Shown: positions 23,349-36,412, counted from the first letter of the stretch. The stretch is 64,000 nucleotides of DNA from Hemileia vastatrix (GCA_030280995.1 JASXTE010000002.1:33779683-33843682); one strand, 5' to 3'. The notes: generated by a model not told the origin, from the letters alone. Translations and numbers: made by a program.

Positions 23349-24296
23349 TCTAGAAGTTTAACTGATAGCATGGATAGTCTACATATTGATTAAATAGAGG
23401 TAGATGTTGATTTTGAATCTGTAGGTTCCTCAAAATTAACTTAAAAAGATTCATCAGATTACAGAAAGCCATCAAATTCTTCAGGAAATAGAAATTTCAG
23501 GAGATATGATAAGCCTTCCTCCCCCAACAATTCAGAAAGAAGTCAAGACTCTAAAAATATATATAAATAAAAAGATCCCTCTGGAGCAGCAGGTAAACAA
23601 CCTTTCAGGACATATGAAAGAACTGAAAACATATAATATGAGGTAAAAAGCCAGAGTGGATACACTATGGGATCAGATACCAGAGCTGTTAAAGAAAAAC
23701 TAAGATCATCATCAGCATATACAGCCAAACCCACCTCAAAGACAATGGAGGTATAGCAGTGGAAATGAGATTATCTCATGAATCATTACAAGCAGAATGT
23801 GTAACATGCTCTAGCTCATCAACCTGGCCCATCCAGGACACCCACTTACCATCCTCATCCTGCCCATCCTTATCAAGGCAGCAGAAAAAAGAAGGCTCAG
23901 GCCCAGAGAAATTTTCCTCCTCTTCCATGGTAAGTAACCTTTTTGATAAGCATGTTGGTATGTACAATACTAAGCCTTCTTCTTCAAGTAATATTGTTGA
24001 GAGTAGTGACAGAACTGTAAAACCTCTTAAAAACAAATTACTTTTATGAGTAGCCCTAATGATGTAATTAGTAAATTGTCATTTGATGATCCTTTACATT
24101 TAACTTCAACTTCTTTAGTAAATCCTTCTCTTGAAATTAGAAATGATTCTGTTGCCAATGAATTTTATGTCTTGCTTGAGTAAGCTTTTGAAGATATTTT
24201 AAAAGATTCTCCTGATTTCAGTGTTATAAAAGACAAAGTCTTGAGAGATATATTAAGGCATGAAAATGATAGATTAAATAATTTATATTTACATTA

Positions 24297-24493
24297 GGGG
24301 GTGTCAAAGTTAGAAATCTTCCATTTTTAAATACCTCTTTTTCCCACAAAATATAACATGATTATTTTTTAAAATATGCCATATTGTGCCCCAAAAACAC
24401 CTTTTCACTGAGAATTAATGTCAAGTTTGTGGCTTTCTATTTGTGGAGTGAAATACCTCCTAAATAATTACAAATTTCTAACTTTGATACCCC
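24297..24493. mobile_element. Harbinger-type MITE, 197 bp, with TTA duplication
   Basis: It begins GGGGGTGTCAAAGTTAGAAA and ends with the inverse TTTCTAACTTTGATACCCC. TTA stands on both sides (24294-24296 and 24494-24496), the usual PIF/Harbinger target duplication. It is inserted in the Gypsy gag relic. This is the cleanest copy of the family also found at 2720 and 3555. Confidence 0.85.
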
Positions 24494-25427
24494 TTATTGT
24501 GCAGTGAGTTTTTCTGTACAAGATAAAGCTTATTTTAAATTTAAGGTAACCTTGAATTATATACTTGCTTAACAAAAACTGTAAAAAATTATCACAGAAT
24601 ACTTCCAGATAAAAATCAAAATCTGAATAAAGTTATTAGTGAATTAAAGCCCCTCATAGATAAAAACAATGTATTGAAAATGATAATAAAACCTTACACA
24701 GTGAATTGAAAAAATTGATAATTTATTTGAAAGCTTTGAGTAATAAATTCTCAGTAGAGGAAGACAGAAATGTTTTATCTCTTACAAAAATTAATAATCA
24801 AATTTCATATATTCCTAACTTAAGAAGAAATTTATCTAATCTTGAGGAAAAATTCTCTACATTACCAGTTATTTCTAATGAACATTATGATGTGGTAAAA
24901 AATAGTTCTTAAACCTCTTCTAGAAAGAAAGGAAATCAACCTTAACAAAGGAATTCTTCTTTTTCTGGTAATATGGAAATTAAGTTTTCTGACAATGAGT
25001 CCATGAAGTCTTTTGTAACTAACAAAAAAAATTTTTAATAATCAAAATGAACCAGATGCCTCTGTGCACATAGAAATTCCAAAATACCTTTCCAAACTTC
25101 AGGAATTAATTACAATGAATAATTCAAACATTAAAGCTGAACATCGTAGTAGCAATTAGAATTGGACTAAACTTGATCAATACCCTACCTTTGATGTTTA
25201 TTCTTCATCTAATTGGCAACATTTTACTCAAAGAATTGATAATTTAAATATTTCTTATATATTACTTGACAAAGAAATTTTTTCTAAATTAATTTCTTTT
25301 TTTTCCAATGTAGCCCTGATGTGGTATGAATCTGTTTTATTGGATAAAATTAATTATACATGGTATGAGTGGAAAAAATTTATTGAGAATTAATTTGGTG
25401 GTTCAAAATTCAGATTGGCACAACATA

Positions 25428-26927
25428 TGTCAGGCTAAGGTCAAGTACAAGGACGTGAACTAGCTTGAATAGTCAGTTGTCTAGAAGATTTTAATGGTCC
25501 TATATGAATACTGTAGTTTTAATCCACTAAGTTGTAAAATATAATCAAATATAAAGGTCTCAGTAATATAATTCTCACTATTCTTATATATGGCTTACAA
25601 TCTTTGTAGTTGGTAGAAAAATAGATTATTTAATTCAGATACTATTCAAAAGTCTTATAAAAGTACTAATTGATATGTATTGTAATTTATTTGGTTATAT
25701 TGGTTGAATTGTAATGATAAAGAATGAAGAAATACAACCCAAAAACCTCCTCCTTTTATACACACTGAGTTCCCCAATGATTCCCTTGATGTACCACCCA
25801 ATACACAGTTAATGACGCCTCTAAACAACTAATAGACATGCCCATCAACATTCCCAGTAACCCATGACATAATTAGAAGAGTAACAACCGCCAAAATCCT
25901 GTAATAATAAGGGGAATCCATCAAAATTAAAGAAAAAGACAAAAAGAGAGTATATGCGTATAAAACAATAATATTAAAGACTATAGGAGACTTTTTAAGG
26001 TTAATAATAGCTTAATAATAAGGGGGATTGACTGTAGAAATAATGGGGCTAATCCTGACATTATACTACGTGAAATTCCCATTCAAAAATAACCAAAATT
26101 GACTGAGAAACCACCCAAAAACTTAAAAAAGAGCGTGAGATGTGGGGTAACTACATGCAGTTCTTGGCAGGCGCTTGCACGGGTAAATCCTTGACTAAAA
26201 TTAGGCGAATTTAAGCGTGGTGATGAAATAAAGTGCCAAGAGTGAGGTTATTAATGAAATTAGTGCATATAAACAAGGTCAATGCATTATTAATTAAGCT
26301 AGGACACTAAATAAGCGCCTGTCGCCTATTTTAGTGTGTTTCCCCACAGTGGGCGTAGAATGTGGGGTAATTATAGTGTGAAAAAGCTAACTTTGCTAAA
26401 AATGAAGCTATTCACACGGGAAAAAAGCAGGCAGTATGTGGCCAGTACACAGAAGCCATTTCTGGCATAAAAAACACCAAATTTGAAAAGTGTTATTTTT
26501 ATGCATTTAAATAGCCAAATCAATAGTTCTAAATGAGCCCAATTGATCTGTCAAAGCGCAATTTTGATATTCTCAATTTTATAGCGCATATAGTCAACTT
26601 TTAAGTGAAATAAAGCGCATTTCTTGTTTTTTGCATAAAACAATGAATATAACAGCTTTAAGTGTACTTAAAAATTATGTAGCCTTATACTTAAGGTTCT
26701 TAAGATTACCCTAACATATTCCAACTTAATATTAAGTACATAAGACCTATAAAAGGTGGATATATGCGTGTATATAAGGTGTTATAATTGCATTTTTTGT
26801 GTATTATCATAATTTTACTTATGTATACTATTTGTGTACTCTTATTTATTATTCCCATGTAAAGTTCATGTGTTTAACATAACTTATAATTACTTTTTAC
26901 TCAGTCCTGGAGATATACAGGCTGACA
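25428..26927. mobile_element. Solo LTR 1 (1.5 kb) with 5-bp target duplication
   Basis: It starts TGTCAGGCTAAGG and ends CAGGCTGACA, so it has TG..CA ends. ACATA flanks both sides (25423-25427 and 26928-26932). The same sequence, about 1.5 kb, occurs at 29564-30908 plus 58007-58159. With no internal region attached and a perfect duplication, it is a solo LTR inserted in the older Gypsy gag. Its sequence GTATATAAGGTGTT near 26770 is the uninterrupted version of the site into which the 27-kb element inserted in the sister LTR. Confidence 0.85.
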
Positions 26928-26991
26928 ACATAGATTATATGAGAATCCTAAATATACATCCTCCTCTGCTGAGAAACCTATTGTTTTCCTT

Positions 26992-27435
26992 ATGAAAATA
27001 ACCAAAATTCTAAGAGCTATAGATCCAAAGATGGATTATGAAATTTGGAGCGACAAAATTCTCTATAAATTACTGAATTCTCTGAGAGATTTGATTGTTG
27101 CTAGAACTAAACATATAAGAGAACATTCTTCTTTAATTACTATCTTTAATGAATTTTTACTTAAATATAGATATGAACTAAAGAATTATACCTTAAAATA
27201 TTATCATGATCAACAAAAAACTTCATCAAAACTCCCAGAAAAATCTGCTAAACCCTCTTCCCCAGTTCCACCAAAGAAATATGCAATAAATACTTGTTTT
27301 AATTGTAAAAAATCATGGAAGAAAGGACATTTATGTGACAAGAAAATACATCTTGTTGAAAAAACTGAGGAAAATGAAAATAATGCAGTTGACCTTAGAG
27401 ATTCCTCTAGTGAGTGTGAAAGTAATATCTCTTAA
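26992..27435 (+). pseudogene. Gypsy Gag C-terminus with zinc knuckle
   Basis: 147 residues. Residues 100-114 read CFNCKKSWKKGHLC, the CX2C..GHxC nucleocapsid knuckle seen in plant and fungal Ty3/Gypsy elements. The preceding part is Lys/Pro-rich (PEKSAKPSSPVPPKK). The upstream half of Gag lies before the solo LTR at 25428. Frame breaks separate it from the protease. Confidence 0.7.
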
Positions 27436-27461
27436 AAAATGATTCTTCACATGAAGTTCTA

Positions 27462-27746
27462 ATGTTGGAACAAGATGTCCATTATTTAGATAATTTATCT
27501 GAAGTTTGTAACTTGGATTTATCTTCAGTAGAAAATTCTGAGATTATAAAAGATATTACTGAAAGTTCCATATTAATCTCCCCCTTGAGAGCATCAGTTA
27601 TAAAAAATTGTAAAATTTTTAAGTTTTTTCTTGACTCTGGTGCTAGAAATAGTGTAGCGTCTGAGAAAGAACTTGCTTTGGTAGATAAAGATTATCATAG
27701 TAAATTATTACCTATGAAGTGTGAAAATTGGGAGGTTATGGTTTGA
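27462..27746 (+). pseudogene. Gypsy aspartic protease fragment
   Basis: 94 residues. FKFFLDSGARNSVASEKE carries the D-S-G triad of a retroviral-type aspartic protease (first Asp of DSGA). The frame ends at 27746 and continues in another frame at 27796 (ELGFFNEEMKISL and similar), so it is broken. Confidence 0.65.
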
Positions 27747-28299
27747 TTTTATGTCCCATTGGTAAATAAAAAACCACTTTATTTTTTGAATATAATTGTG
27801 GCTTTCATGGAGCTTTTGTGAATTTGTTGAGATGAAAAATGATGACTTAAGAAATTGGTTTATTATGGGAAATGACATTTTAACCATGTTTGGTACTGAA
27901 TTTGATCCAGAAAACAATTGTTTCACATTGGGCAATGGGAAGGGAAAATTTAAAAGTTCTTTCTCTAAAAGATCTTCTGCACATCTCTTAAAATCTTGTA
28001 ATGCATTGATTCAATATAAAGGAAGATCAGCAGAAGAAATTGATAATTTATTATCTGAAATTAATACTGTTTCATTTGGTGAACAGTTAACTTATGAAAA
28101 GAAAGAATCTATAATTTCCTTAATTTCATCTTTTCCTATGGCTTTTGTCCATGGATCTCATGAATTAGGATTTTTTAATGAAGAAATGAAAATTTCTTTA
28201 TCATGTAACTTGAATGAGATTCCTTCTAGCCTAAAGATAAACCCATATCATTCTTCTCCAACAAAGAGAAAAGATATTTAGCATAATATCACTACCTTC

Positions 28300-28929
28300 T
28301 TGAAAATGAACATTATTGAGAAGGTTGATGTTACTCCAAAATATTGTGTCATTGACCTTGTCTTAATCTCTTATGAAAAAGATAAAGATAGACTATGTGG
28401 GGATTATAGAGCATTGAATACTTATACAGTGAATGATATTTATCCTTTACACAGAATCAATTCAATAAATGCTACCTTGAAAGATGAAAAATTTATTAGC
28501 TGTCTGACTGGAAATAAGAGTTATCACAAAATTCATGCTGAAAATAATTCTCAAAATTTCTTGCTCATTGATACACACATGGGAATATATAGGTATGTTA
28601 GAATGCCATTTTGCCCTAAAAATCCTCCTTCAGTCTTTCAAAAAGTGATGGATAATACTTTTCATCAAGAAATAATTGAAGGATGGTTAATGGTCTATAT
28701 TGATGAAATAATTGTTTTTCCAAAAACCTTTGATGAGAAAATGAATCACTTGAATAGAGTCTTTCAAAAGATAGATGATATTAACATGACTTTATCTTTG
28801 AAAAAGTGTAAATTTGGCTTTCAATCCTTGAAAGTTCTGGGTCATGTTGTGTCAGGTTTACAAATCTGTGTAGATCAAAATAAAGTTGCTTCCATTAAAA
28901 ATGTGAAAGCACCAAATTGTGAAAGATAA
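28300..28929 (+). pseudogene. Gypsy reverse transcriptase fragment
   Basis: 209 residues cover RT motifs in order: RLCGDYRALN, LTGNKSYHKIH, YRYVRMPFCPKNPPSVFQ, LMVYIDEIIVF, LSLKKCKFG and VLGHVVSG. The catalytic YIDD is YIDE and the first aspartate (LDLKSGYH in the family) is replaced by LTGNKSYH, so the enzyme is dead. The frame ends at 28929. Confidence 0.85.
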
Positions 28930-29039
28930 ATTAAAAGTTTTTCGGGAATTTGTGGCTATTATAGAGAATATATAAAAAATTATCAAGTCATAGCTTTAAC
29001 TCTTACTTAATTAGCCTGAAAAGATGTATCTTTTATCTG

Positions 29040-29563
29040 AAATAATGAATCACAGAGAGCCTTTAATACATTGAAAAAATATTTTAATGTCTGCTCCAAT
29101 TCTGGCTCTTTCAGATTTCAATAAAACTTTTGCACTCTACACAGATGCAAGTTTTGTTGGGCTAGAAGCTGCTCTGCACCAAAAAAAAATTATTAATGAT
29201 AAAAATTTAGAAGTAGTTATTTGTTATATTTCAAGAACATTAATTAATAGTTAATTTAAATATGGTTCCACTCAATTAGAGTTTTTAACTGTTGTATGGG
29301 CTTTGAAGAATCTCTATTATTACTTAGATGACCAAAAAATTTGAACTAGTTACTGATTTTAGTGCAGTGAAATCTCTATTAAACCTAAAAACACCAAAAA
29401 GATATATGTTTAGGTGGCAACTAGCTTTCCAGAAATACAGAAGAAAAATGACAATTATTCACAGAACTGGAAATATTCATTGCAATGTAGATATTCTATC
29501 TAGATTTCTTCTGACAAATGATGACTCCAATACAGCTTTTGTACCTAAAGATGATACAATTCA
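29040..29563 (+). pseudogene. Gypsy RNase H fragment
   Basis: Broken frames encode an RNase H-like region ending KRYMFRWQLAFQKYRRKM and IHRTGNIHCNVDILSRF, matching the HRxGxxNxxADxLSR phrase of Ty3/Gypsy polyproteins. The reading is cut by the second LTR at 29564, and the integrase is missing. Confidence 0.7.
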
Positions 29564-30908
29564 TGTCAGGCTGAGTTCAAGTACAAAGACATGAACTAGC
29601 TTGAATGGTCAGTTGTCTAGAAGATTTTAATGATCCTATATGAATACTGTAGTACAAATCCAATAAGTGTAAAAATATAACTCAATATAAGGGTCTCAGT
29701 AATTTTAATCTCACTAATTATATATGGCTTACAATCTTATAGTTGGTATAAAAATAGATTTAATAAATTAAGATACTATTCAAAGACTTTATAAGTACTA
29801 TTGATATGTATTGTAATTGTATTGGTTATATTTTTTAATTGTAATCATAAAGAATGAAGAGAATAAGGCTAAAAACCTCCTCCTTTTATACACAATTACT
29901 TCCCCAATAACCCCTATGATTTACCAGCTCAATACACAGTTAATGACGCCTCACTCTAGCCAATAGACATGTTCAGAACCAAAAAGAGTTACTAGTAACA
30001 TAATTAGAATGATATCACCTGCCAAAGTCCTGTAGTAATAGGGATAATCCATCAAAAATAAAGAATAAACACAAAAGAGAGTATATGTGTATTATACATT
30101 AATATAAAAGGCCAAAAAGGGAAAATTAAGACTAATTAATACTTAATAATTTTGGGGATTAACTGTAGAAATGTTGGGGCTAAACATGACACTATACTAC
30201 ATGAAATCCCCATTCAAAAATAACCAAAATTGACTGAGAAACCACCAAAAAACCCAAAAAAGGGCATGAGATGTGGGGTAACTACATGCAGTCCTTGGCA
30301 GGCACTTGCATGGGTAAATCCTTGACTAATTTAGGCAAATTTAAGCGTGGTAGTGAATTAAAGTGCTGAAAATGAGGTTATTAATGAAATTAGTGCATAT
30401 AAAGAGGGTCAATGCATTTATAATTAAGCTAGGACACTAAATAAGTGCCTGTCACCTATTTTAGTGTTTTTCCCCACAGTGGGCGTAGAATGTGGGGTAA
30501 TTATAGTGTGAAAATGCTAACTTTTCTAAAAATGAAGCTATTGACACAGGAAAAATGCAGGCAGTATGTGGCCAGTACACAGAAGCCATTTCTGGCATAA
30601 AAAACACCAAATTTGAAAAGTGTTATTTTTATGGATTTGAGTAGCCAAATCAATAGTCCTAATTAAGACAAATTGATATTTCAAAGCGCAATTTTAATAT
30701 TATTCAATTTATAGCGCATATAATCAACTTTTAAAGTGATTTAAAGTGCATTTCTTGTTTTTTAAATAAAACAATGAAAACAACAGCTTTAAGAGTACTT
30801 TAAAATTATGTAGCCTTATATTTAAGGTTCTTAAGATTACCCTAACATATTCCAACTTTATATTAAGTACATAAGACTTATAAAAGGTGGATATATGTGT
30901 GTATATAA
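29564..30908. mobile_element. Solo LTR 2, left part (split by the 27-kb element)
   Basis: It begins TGTCAGGCTGAG and follows LTR 1 closely throughout, up to GTGTGTATATAA at 30908 where the giant transposon starts. The remaining 150 bp lie at 58007-58159. Together the two parts are about 1.5 kb, the same as LTR 1. No matching 5-bp duplication exists at its outer flanks (ATTCA on the left, CTTGC on the right), so its right neighbourhood has been rearranged. Confidence 0.85.
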
Positions 30909-31109
30909 CACCACAGAAAATTTGGGGGGGTATTGCTAGCAATACCCCTCATTTAAAAATGTTGGGAAGTGGTTGGAAAGCTGTTGGAAGGCTGTTGGGA
31001 GTTCATTGTGAAACCAGATTTAAATTAATTGGACAAAGATTTGGTAATCAGTTAGACCTAGGTTCAACCAAACTCAATCACAGGTTTCTTGGAGCTTGGT
31101 GATTACTTT

Positions 31110-31803
31110 GATTTTGAGCTGAGCACAGATTGAGCAAAGCTTGAACATATCATTTAACATATCATAATATTCACTTTCCCATCTTGTGGAAAGCAAAATT
31201 TGATATTCGTTCTAAGAATATCTACATATATTTTCTTGCCAAGTTGGTAACAGAAGGTTAAACTGTAGTATCTCAATTATTACACTAGACTACATAGATA
31301 TTTGATAAAACATACAATTCAAATCAATTTTAATATTATTGAGATCACCATAAGTGTCTTTCCAAAGACTTACAAAAAGTATGTTAGTATCAAGATATCG
31401 TTCTAGGTAGTAGTTTCAATTTGGATTTTGAACTGACATCTAAAGCATTTTACTATTAGACAGAAACATAAATAAGTGTAATAAGAGTGAAATTATTCTA
31501 TTTTGTGATTATAATGTAACAATAATGCACATTTTTATTGAGAAAATTTTTCTTCCTCCACAAACCAAAATTTACTCTATAGGCTCAAGATTTATTTTTA
31601 AGACATATTATTCATTTCAGTTATCATTGATTTACTTCCAATATTTATTAAAAAGATAATAATAATACATGTGAAAGAATTATGAGCTTAGCATAGCATA
31701 TGCTAAAAAGTTATTTTGTCGTTTTATTCAAAACTGATTCTTCATTTTTTGCTTCAATTCATCTTTTAACAACCACTATCTTCAGATACTATTCTTACTT
31801 AAT
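31110..31803. other. Left subterminal region of the giant transposon
   Basis: After the terminal repeat the sequence has short repeated phrases (GCTGTTGGGA, GGTTGGAAAGCTGTTGGAAG at 30965-31000), then AT-rich DNA leading to the SNF2 gene. It presumably contains the SNF2 promoter. No gene is seen. Confidence 0.4.
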
Positions 31804-34232
31804 ATGTCAAGTCTCAGATGTGTTGGACAGTTCTCAATAACAATCGATCAAATTTATATGAATGTAATTTCAAGATTTCAAAACTCACCGACCCCCACAA
31901 TTTTACAGCGAGGCCATTCGAATGTTCATATTTTTGGACTATTTGAAGAAAGAAAACCAACCCTTGTTGGTAATCTTTCTCAAGTGCAGAGTCAGCACAT
32001 TGGACCACTATTGGGTGACATTGGCTCTGGATCTCACCATTTAAACCAAAGAAGTGCCTTGAATCCTATGAAGCCTTTCTATTTTCATGCTTACTTGGTT
32101 CCAGTTTTTGGTAATCAGTATCAACTTTGGGGATGCCTCTTTTCTTCAAGTACACTAATCAGTCTTGCTAAAGAAGCATTTTCTTCTGCACAAATCGATT
32201 TATGTCCAATCCTGAACTACGACTTCACTATCTTTTTTAATATCCCGCATGTAATTTTTGAAGGCTCTTTCCAAATATCTCAGAGTACTCAAGATTGGAA
32301 AGCTGATCAACTTATCCGAGGAATCAAAACAGTTCTCAAAACACATCAACTTCAAGCAATAAATTTTATGATTGACAATGAACGAATGTTAAAGGAAAAG
32401 TTGGATATCATGTGGAGGCACCAGGACAACCATTGGCTTAGAACTGGATTCGATGACTATAAAGATCAGTTTCCTAACAATCAATTGCCGCCTGAAGGAA
32501 ACGGGTCAATACTTGCTGATGATATGGGTTTGGGAAAGACACTTTCAACTCTTTCTCTTATAGGTGCAACTCAAGGTGAAGCAAGACAATTCCAGGTATC
32601 AGAAAATCAAGAAGGTATTAATCGGAGTTCAGCCACACTGATTATATGCCCCCTGGCAACACTATCGAATTGGATCAATGAAATAAGTGTGCACTTTGAA
32701 GATAATGCACTTCCTTTCAAGGTTCTTTATGGGAAGGATTGTCAAAATACTAATGTCAATGAGCTACAGGACACTGCTATTGTTTTAACGACCTATGAAA
32801 TAGCTAGCCCAACGATGTCAAAAAATCAAAGCCAAAAAAAGATACCGGTGACTCAAATGCTCTTTTGGTATAGAGTTGTTTTAGATGAAGCTCAGTTAGT
32901 GCCCATTTCTATATCTAAAACTTAAAACTTAATTTTTATTATCAATTTTTATAAATATTCTTTTAGTTACATTAAAAATCCTTACTCGCAGAGGGCTCAA
33001 ACAATATTTGACTTGGAATCCCAACACCGACTATGCTTGACTGGAACTCCACTTCAGAACAGGCCCACTGACCTTCAAAGTCTCATATTTTTTCTTAGAA
33101 TCGAAAAGTGGCAAGAAGACTGGTTATGGAAGAATTTCCTTTTTCCAGGTTTGCAAAAAGGAAAGGCTAATTCTATTAAATCAATCAATCACTTAATGAA
33201 AGTCATAAGCCTACGTAGAACAAAGGATGCAATTTTGTCTCTTCCAAAAAAGATTCAAAGGGGGATATCGGTTCAATTAGCAGATCCATGGAGGTCTAAA
33301 CTTGATGTGCTTCAAGAAGGATTCACTGAGCGATATGGGCCCTCCAGAAGCACTGACTTCCCTTGGGACTCATCTGAGTTTCTAAGAGAGCTGATGATTT
33401 TAAGAAAATTCTGCAACCATCCAATCTACGAAAATCTGGATGAAACTCCAACTTTTGATTTCACCTGGCAGCATTCCGCAAAGATTTGTCATCTTATAGG
33501 CCACTTAAAAAACTTTTTGTCTGGTGAAAGGGATATAAATTTTCCAAAAGCTGTTATATTCTCCAACTTTGCAGACTTTTTGCAGATGTAAGTGATTCTA
33601 TAATGAATTGTTTTACAAAATTGTGTTGGCTTATTAAAAACAATTTTCTAATATTTCAAAATAGAATAAAAATGGCTTTAGATGACCACAATATTAGGTA
33701 TACCCAGCTTACGGGTGAACTCAGCCGGACAAAGCGAGACAAAAATATGCATGAATTCCATTTTAATAAAAATTGCCAAGTTTTGGTTGGAACGATTCAG
33801 GCTGCAGGAGTGGGTATAGATCTCAGGTGTGCTCAAAATGTATATATAATGGTGAGCTCAATGTCTTTTATTTCATATTAAGAACAAAAATATTAAATTT
33901 TTTATATGTTCAATGTTGAAATAGGAGCCAAATTGGAATCCAGCAGTTGAGCAACAGGCTGTTGATCGGCTGTATAGAATGGGGCAGCAAAATGAAGTAA
34001 ATGTTTTGAATTATTTTGTACAAGGAAGTATAGAATTCAGCATGTATAAGATTCAAAGGAAAAAAATGGAGCTAACAATGTAAGCCAAATTTCATTTCTA
34101 TAAATTTTAATGATAATAGTAATCATTAAAATTATGTTTTTGTTTTCAAGGCTAAGTGTCCCAAACAGTGGAAATGAGGAGTATGAGTGTGCAAACCTAT
34201 TATTAAGGGAGTTTGTCAATCACTCACATTAG
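31804..34232 (+). CDS. SNF2-family helicase-like ATPase
   Basis: Five exons (31804-32894, 32967-33587, 33665-33851, 33925-34079, 34151-34232), all introns GT..AG, join to 711 residues. The P-loop is DDMGLGKT at residues 239-246. The Walker B DEAH (361-364) is rebuilt exactly by splicing across intron 1, followed by YIKNPYSQRAQ. Later motifs are LTGTPLQNRPTDLQSL, VIFSNFADFLQ, LTGELSRTKRDKNMHEF, GTIQAAGVGIDL and QQAVDRLYRMGQQ. Thus both helicase lobes are complete. The layout resembles the Rad5/Rad16/TTF2 group, but no RING finger lies between the lobes. The N-terminal 165 residues are not recognised. Such ATPases move along DNA and remodel nucleosomes or protein-DNA complexes in the nucleus. 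The 3' end overlaps by 17 bp the end of the convergent gene. A role in opening target or element chromatin is inference. Confidence 0.9.
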
Positions 34233-35364
34233 AGGAACAAAGAATTTCAAGGAGAGCAGGTAAATTTATGGGATTTTGAGGATTTAAAAGTCTGAGTTGT
34301 TGAGGATTTAGAGATGCAAGATATAAGGGAGAATAACAGTCATTCGGCAAACCCCGGGGGACATGAGAAGGATTAAGGTTAGGGGATAATGTTGAAACCA
34401 AACTGATTCTTTTGTACAAGGCCAAGTCCTTTAGCACACTGCCAGAGTAGGTTGAATTATCTCGAATATCAAAGTGTTGTTGGTCAAGATATTGTGCAAC
34501 TTTAGAAAAATCTTCAGACCTCCATTGCATTAAGATACGTCTTAACGATCCATCATTATCAATTTCGGTGTCTGAACAACATTTGATGTTTGTGAAAAGG
34601 TTGTGATAAGTTTCACAATGTGGAAGTTGTTTAAGAAGTTTAGTTCGGTTAACTGAATTCTAAGAATCTTTGTTATTTGAAATAAAGGTCATAAATAAAA
34701 ACGGTTGAAAAAAAAGGGATTTTCATACTTTTTTTTTTATTCTATATTTATGCTTTCTCACTTTGATTATTTCTTGAGAGCTATGAGAATCCTTCCCAAG
34801 TCTTAATCTATCAGCATGACCTAAAAACCAACGGTGAAGAACTCCTATTTGATTTGAGAAGCTAATTTGAGTTGAGTCAATTGGATATGCAATCAAATTA
34901 TTGGTTTTTAAGGCATTGTCCCAGTGTTTAATGAGAATATTTGCCAAGACCTGGTTCCATTTGTCAAACCAATCTAGGTTCCAAGCGAAAGTTGATCCTG
35001 GGAAACCACACATGCGAAGGTGCTCAATAAAAGATTCACGGAAAATTGGTGGAAACTTTTCTGAAACCGCTGAATTTGATTCTGGATGAGGTAGTTCAAA
35101 GGCAATGTTGCAAGAATTCATGTCGAATGATGAAAATCTGTCTAATTGCTCTTCAGTAGGGTTTTGTTTCCATCCATTTGATTCTGGTGACATATCCAAA
35201 AGTGAACGACAAAAATTGTGTATAGATCTACAAAAGTGAGAATTGAATGGAGGCAAAGTCTCATTAAAAATTCTATTAAGTGTTCTTGTGTTTGTGGGCA
35301 GGTTTCCATGAGGAAAGTAAGAGCTACTAGGGTTCATAAATAATAAGATTAAGAAAGTGTTCAA
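34216..35364 (-). CDS. Unknown protein A of the giant transposon
   Basis: Two exons, 35364-34729 and 34659-34216, with a GT..AG intron; the joined frame gives 359 residues. An alternative start is 35337. I do not recognise the family. Residues 95-135 (FIEHLRMCGFPGSTFAWNLD, then KWNQVLANIL) and the last 90 residues (VPRGLPNDCYSPLYLASL) resemble, in the same order, residues 240-290 and 440-480 of the gene at 40218-41895 (LERELQEKGFRKFTFDWTC, STWNQVM, VPKYLPKNCYSATFLQGL). The two therefore look like diverged paralogues. Between them this protein has a basic stretch (KVRKHKYRIKKK), possibly nuclear targeting. It converges on the SNF2 gene with a 17-bp tail overlap. Its place in a transposon suggests an accessory DNA-binding or regulatory role; that is inference. 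Confidence 0.7.
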
Positions 35365-36412
35365 TTAAATTAAACAAAGAGGAAGGATAAATTGTTGAGC
35401 TCCAAAACTTTATGATCAAAGTTGATTTAAGGAGAAATATCACAAAAATTAAGAATAAGAAATATTTCGACTTTATGGAATTATAATATGCATAAATTAT
35501 ATTTTTATATGCAACTTGAACTCAAAAGGAATGGTATAAAATAAAGAGAATGATTATGTGATAAAAGCAGACTCATTTAAGAAACGGATTTTTTTTTCTT
35601 TTCAAAAAATTCTTCCACAAAAATAATTTGTTAAATGTGAGGCTATGTTCATTTTTTGATTACCAAAAAATTATTTTTGGTCCAATATGATAGTAATACA
35701 TATTCTTTTGAGTAATTTTTTTCAACCTGAATAAATAGACTAGAGTGTCACTTCATCGCATTTATGTATGAAAAGTTATACAAGGTTTCAGCTTTTATGT
35801 AATTCTTTAAGGTTTACACTTTTGTAGCATCTATTATTTGAGTATTTTTGATTTTTTCTTTATAGAAAATTCTACCTAGTACAGACCAATTTTCAAGTTG
35901 AAAGAAATATGTTTGTGATTGTTTTTTACAAAATATTAAACTTATTTTTGGGTTTAACTTTGATTTTTGGGGTAATTTTTTAAATAATTATGTTAAAAAT
36001 ATGGATTACTTTTCTTATAGTCCATAACTAAGAATTTTTATCAAAATCAAATAATTATAGGGTAGTTAGATATAACTCAGAAGGCATTTGATAGAAAAAT
36101 AATTAAGATGCTTGTGCGTACAACAGAATTTTTTCTATGATAGAAAATATTCTGATAAACATGCATGCATTGTTGTACAAATGCAGAGAGTATACAGAAT
36201 ACAAATAAAGTAGACTGCATAACTTTAAATTAATATATAATTTATCCGATTAAAAATTAAACATTTAAACTTAAATAATTTCAACACATATTCCATCATA
36301 TTCTTTTGATAAAAAAATGTAGCTTATATTAGCTAGTGCCTTTCAAAAAAAGGAATACCTTCAATCGGTAACTTCGAATAGCTAACTTATTCCTACAATT
36401 ATCACAATTACA
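35365..36412. other. AT-rich divergent promoter region
   Basis: About 1 kb of AT-rich DNA lies between the 5' ends of unknown protein A (minus) and the transposase (plus), so it should hold both promoters. No structured repeat or specific site was recognised. Confidence 0.45.

Larger units (their letters stand above)
23349..29563 (+). mobile_element. Degenerate Ty3/Gypsy-like retroelement, interrupted
   Basis: Gag-like sequence (23349 to 25427) with many stops precedes pol-like sequence (26928 to 29563). The gag reading WQHFTQRIDNLNISYI runs into LALMWYES-like and YEWKKFIEN segments; it is cut at 25427 by a solo LTR and resumes at 26928. A MITE (24297) also interrupts it. Order after the LTR is zinc knuckle, aspartic protease, reverse transcriptase and RNase H. 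No integrase is visible before the second LTR at 29564. No LTRs of its own were identified. Confidence 0.75.

Noticed and set aside
25428..30908. The two LTRs as the pair of one intact retrotransposon
   Set aside because: LTR 1 has its own perfect ACATA duplication on both sides, and Gag reads continuously across it, so it is a solo insertion and not the 5' LTR of the pol sequence at 26992-29563.
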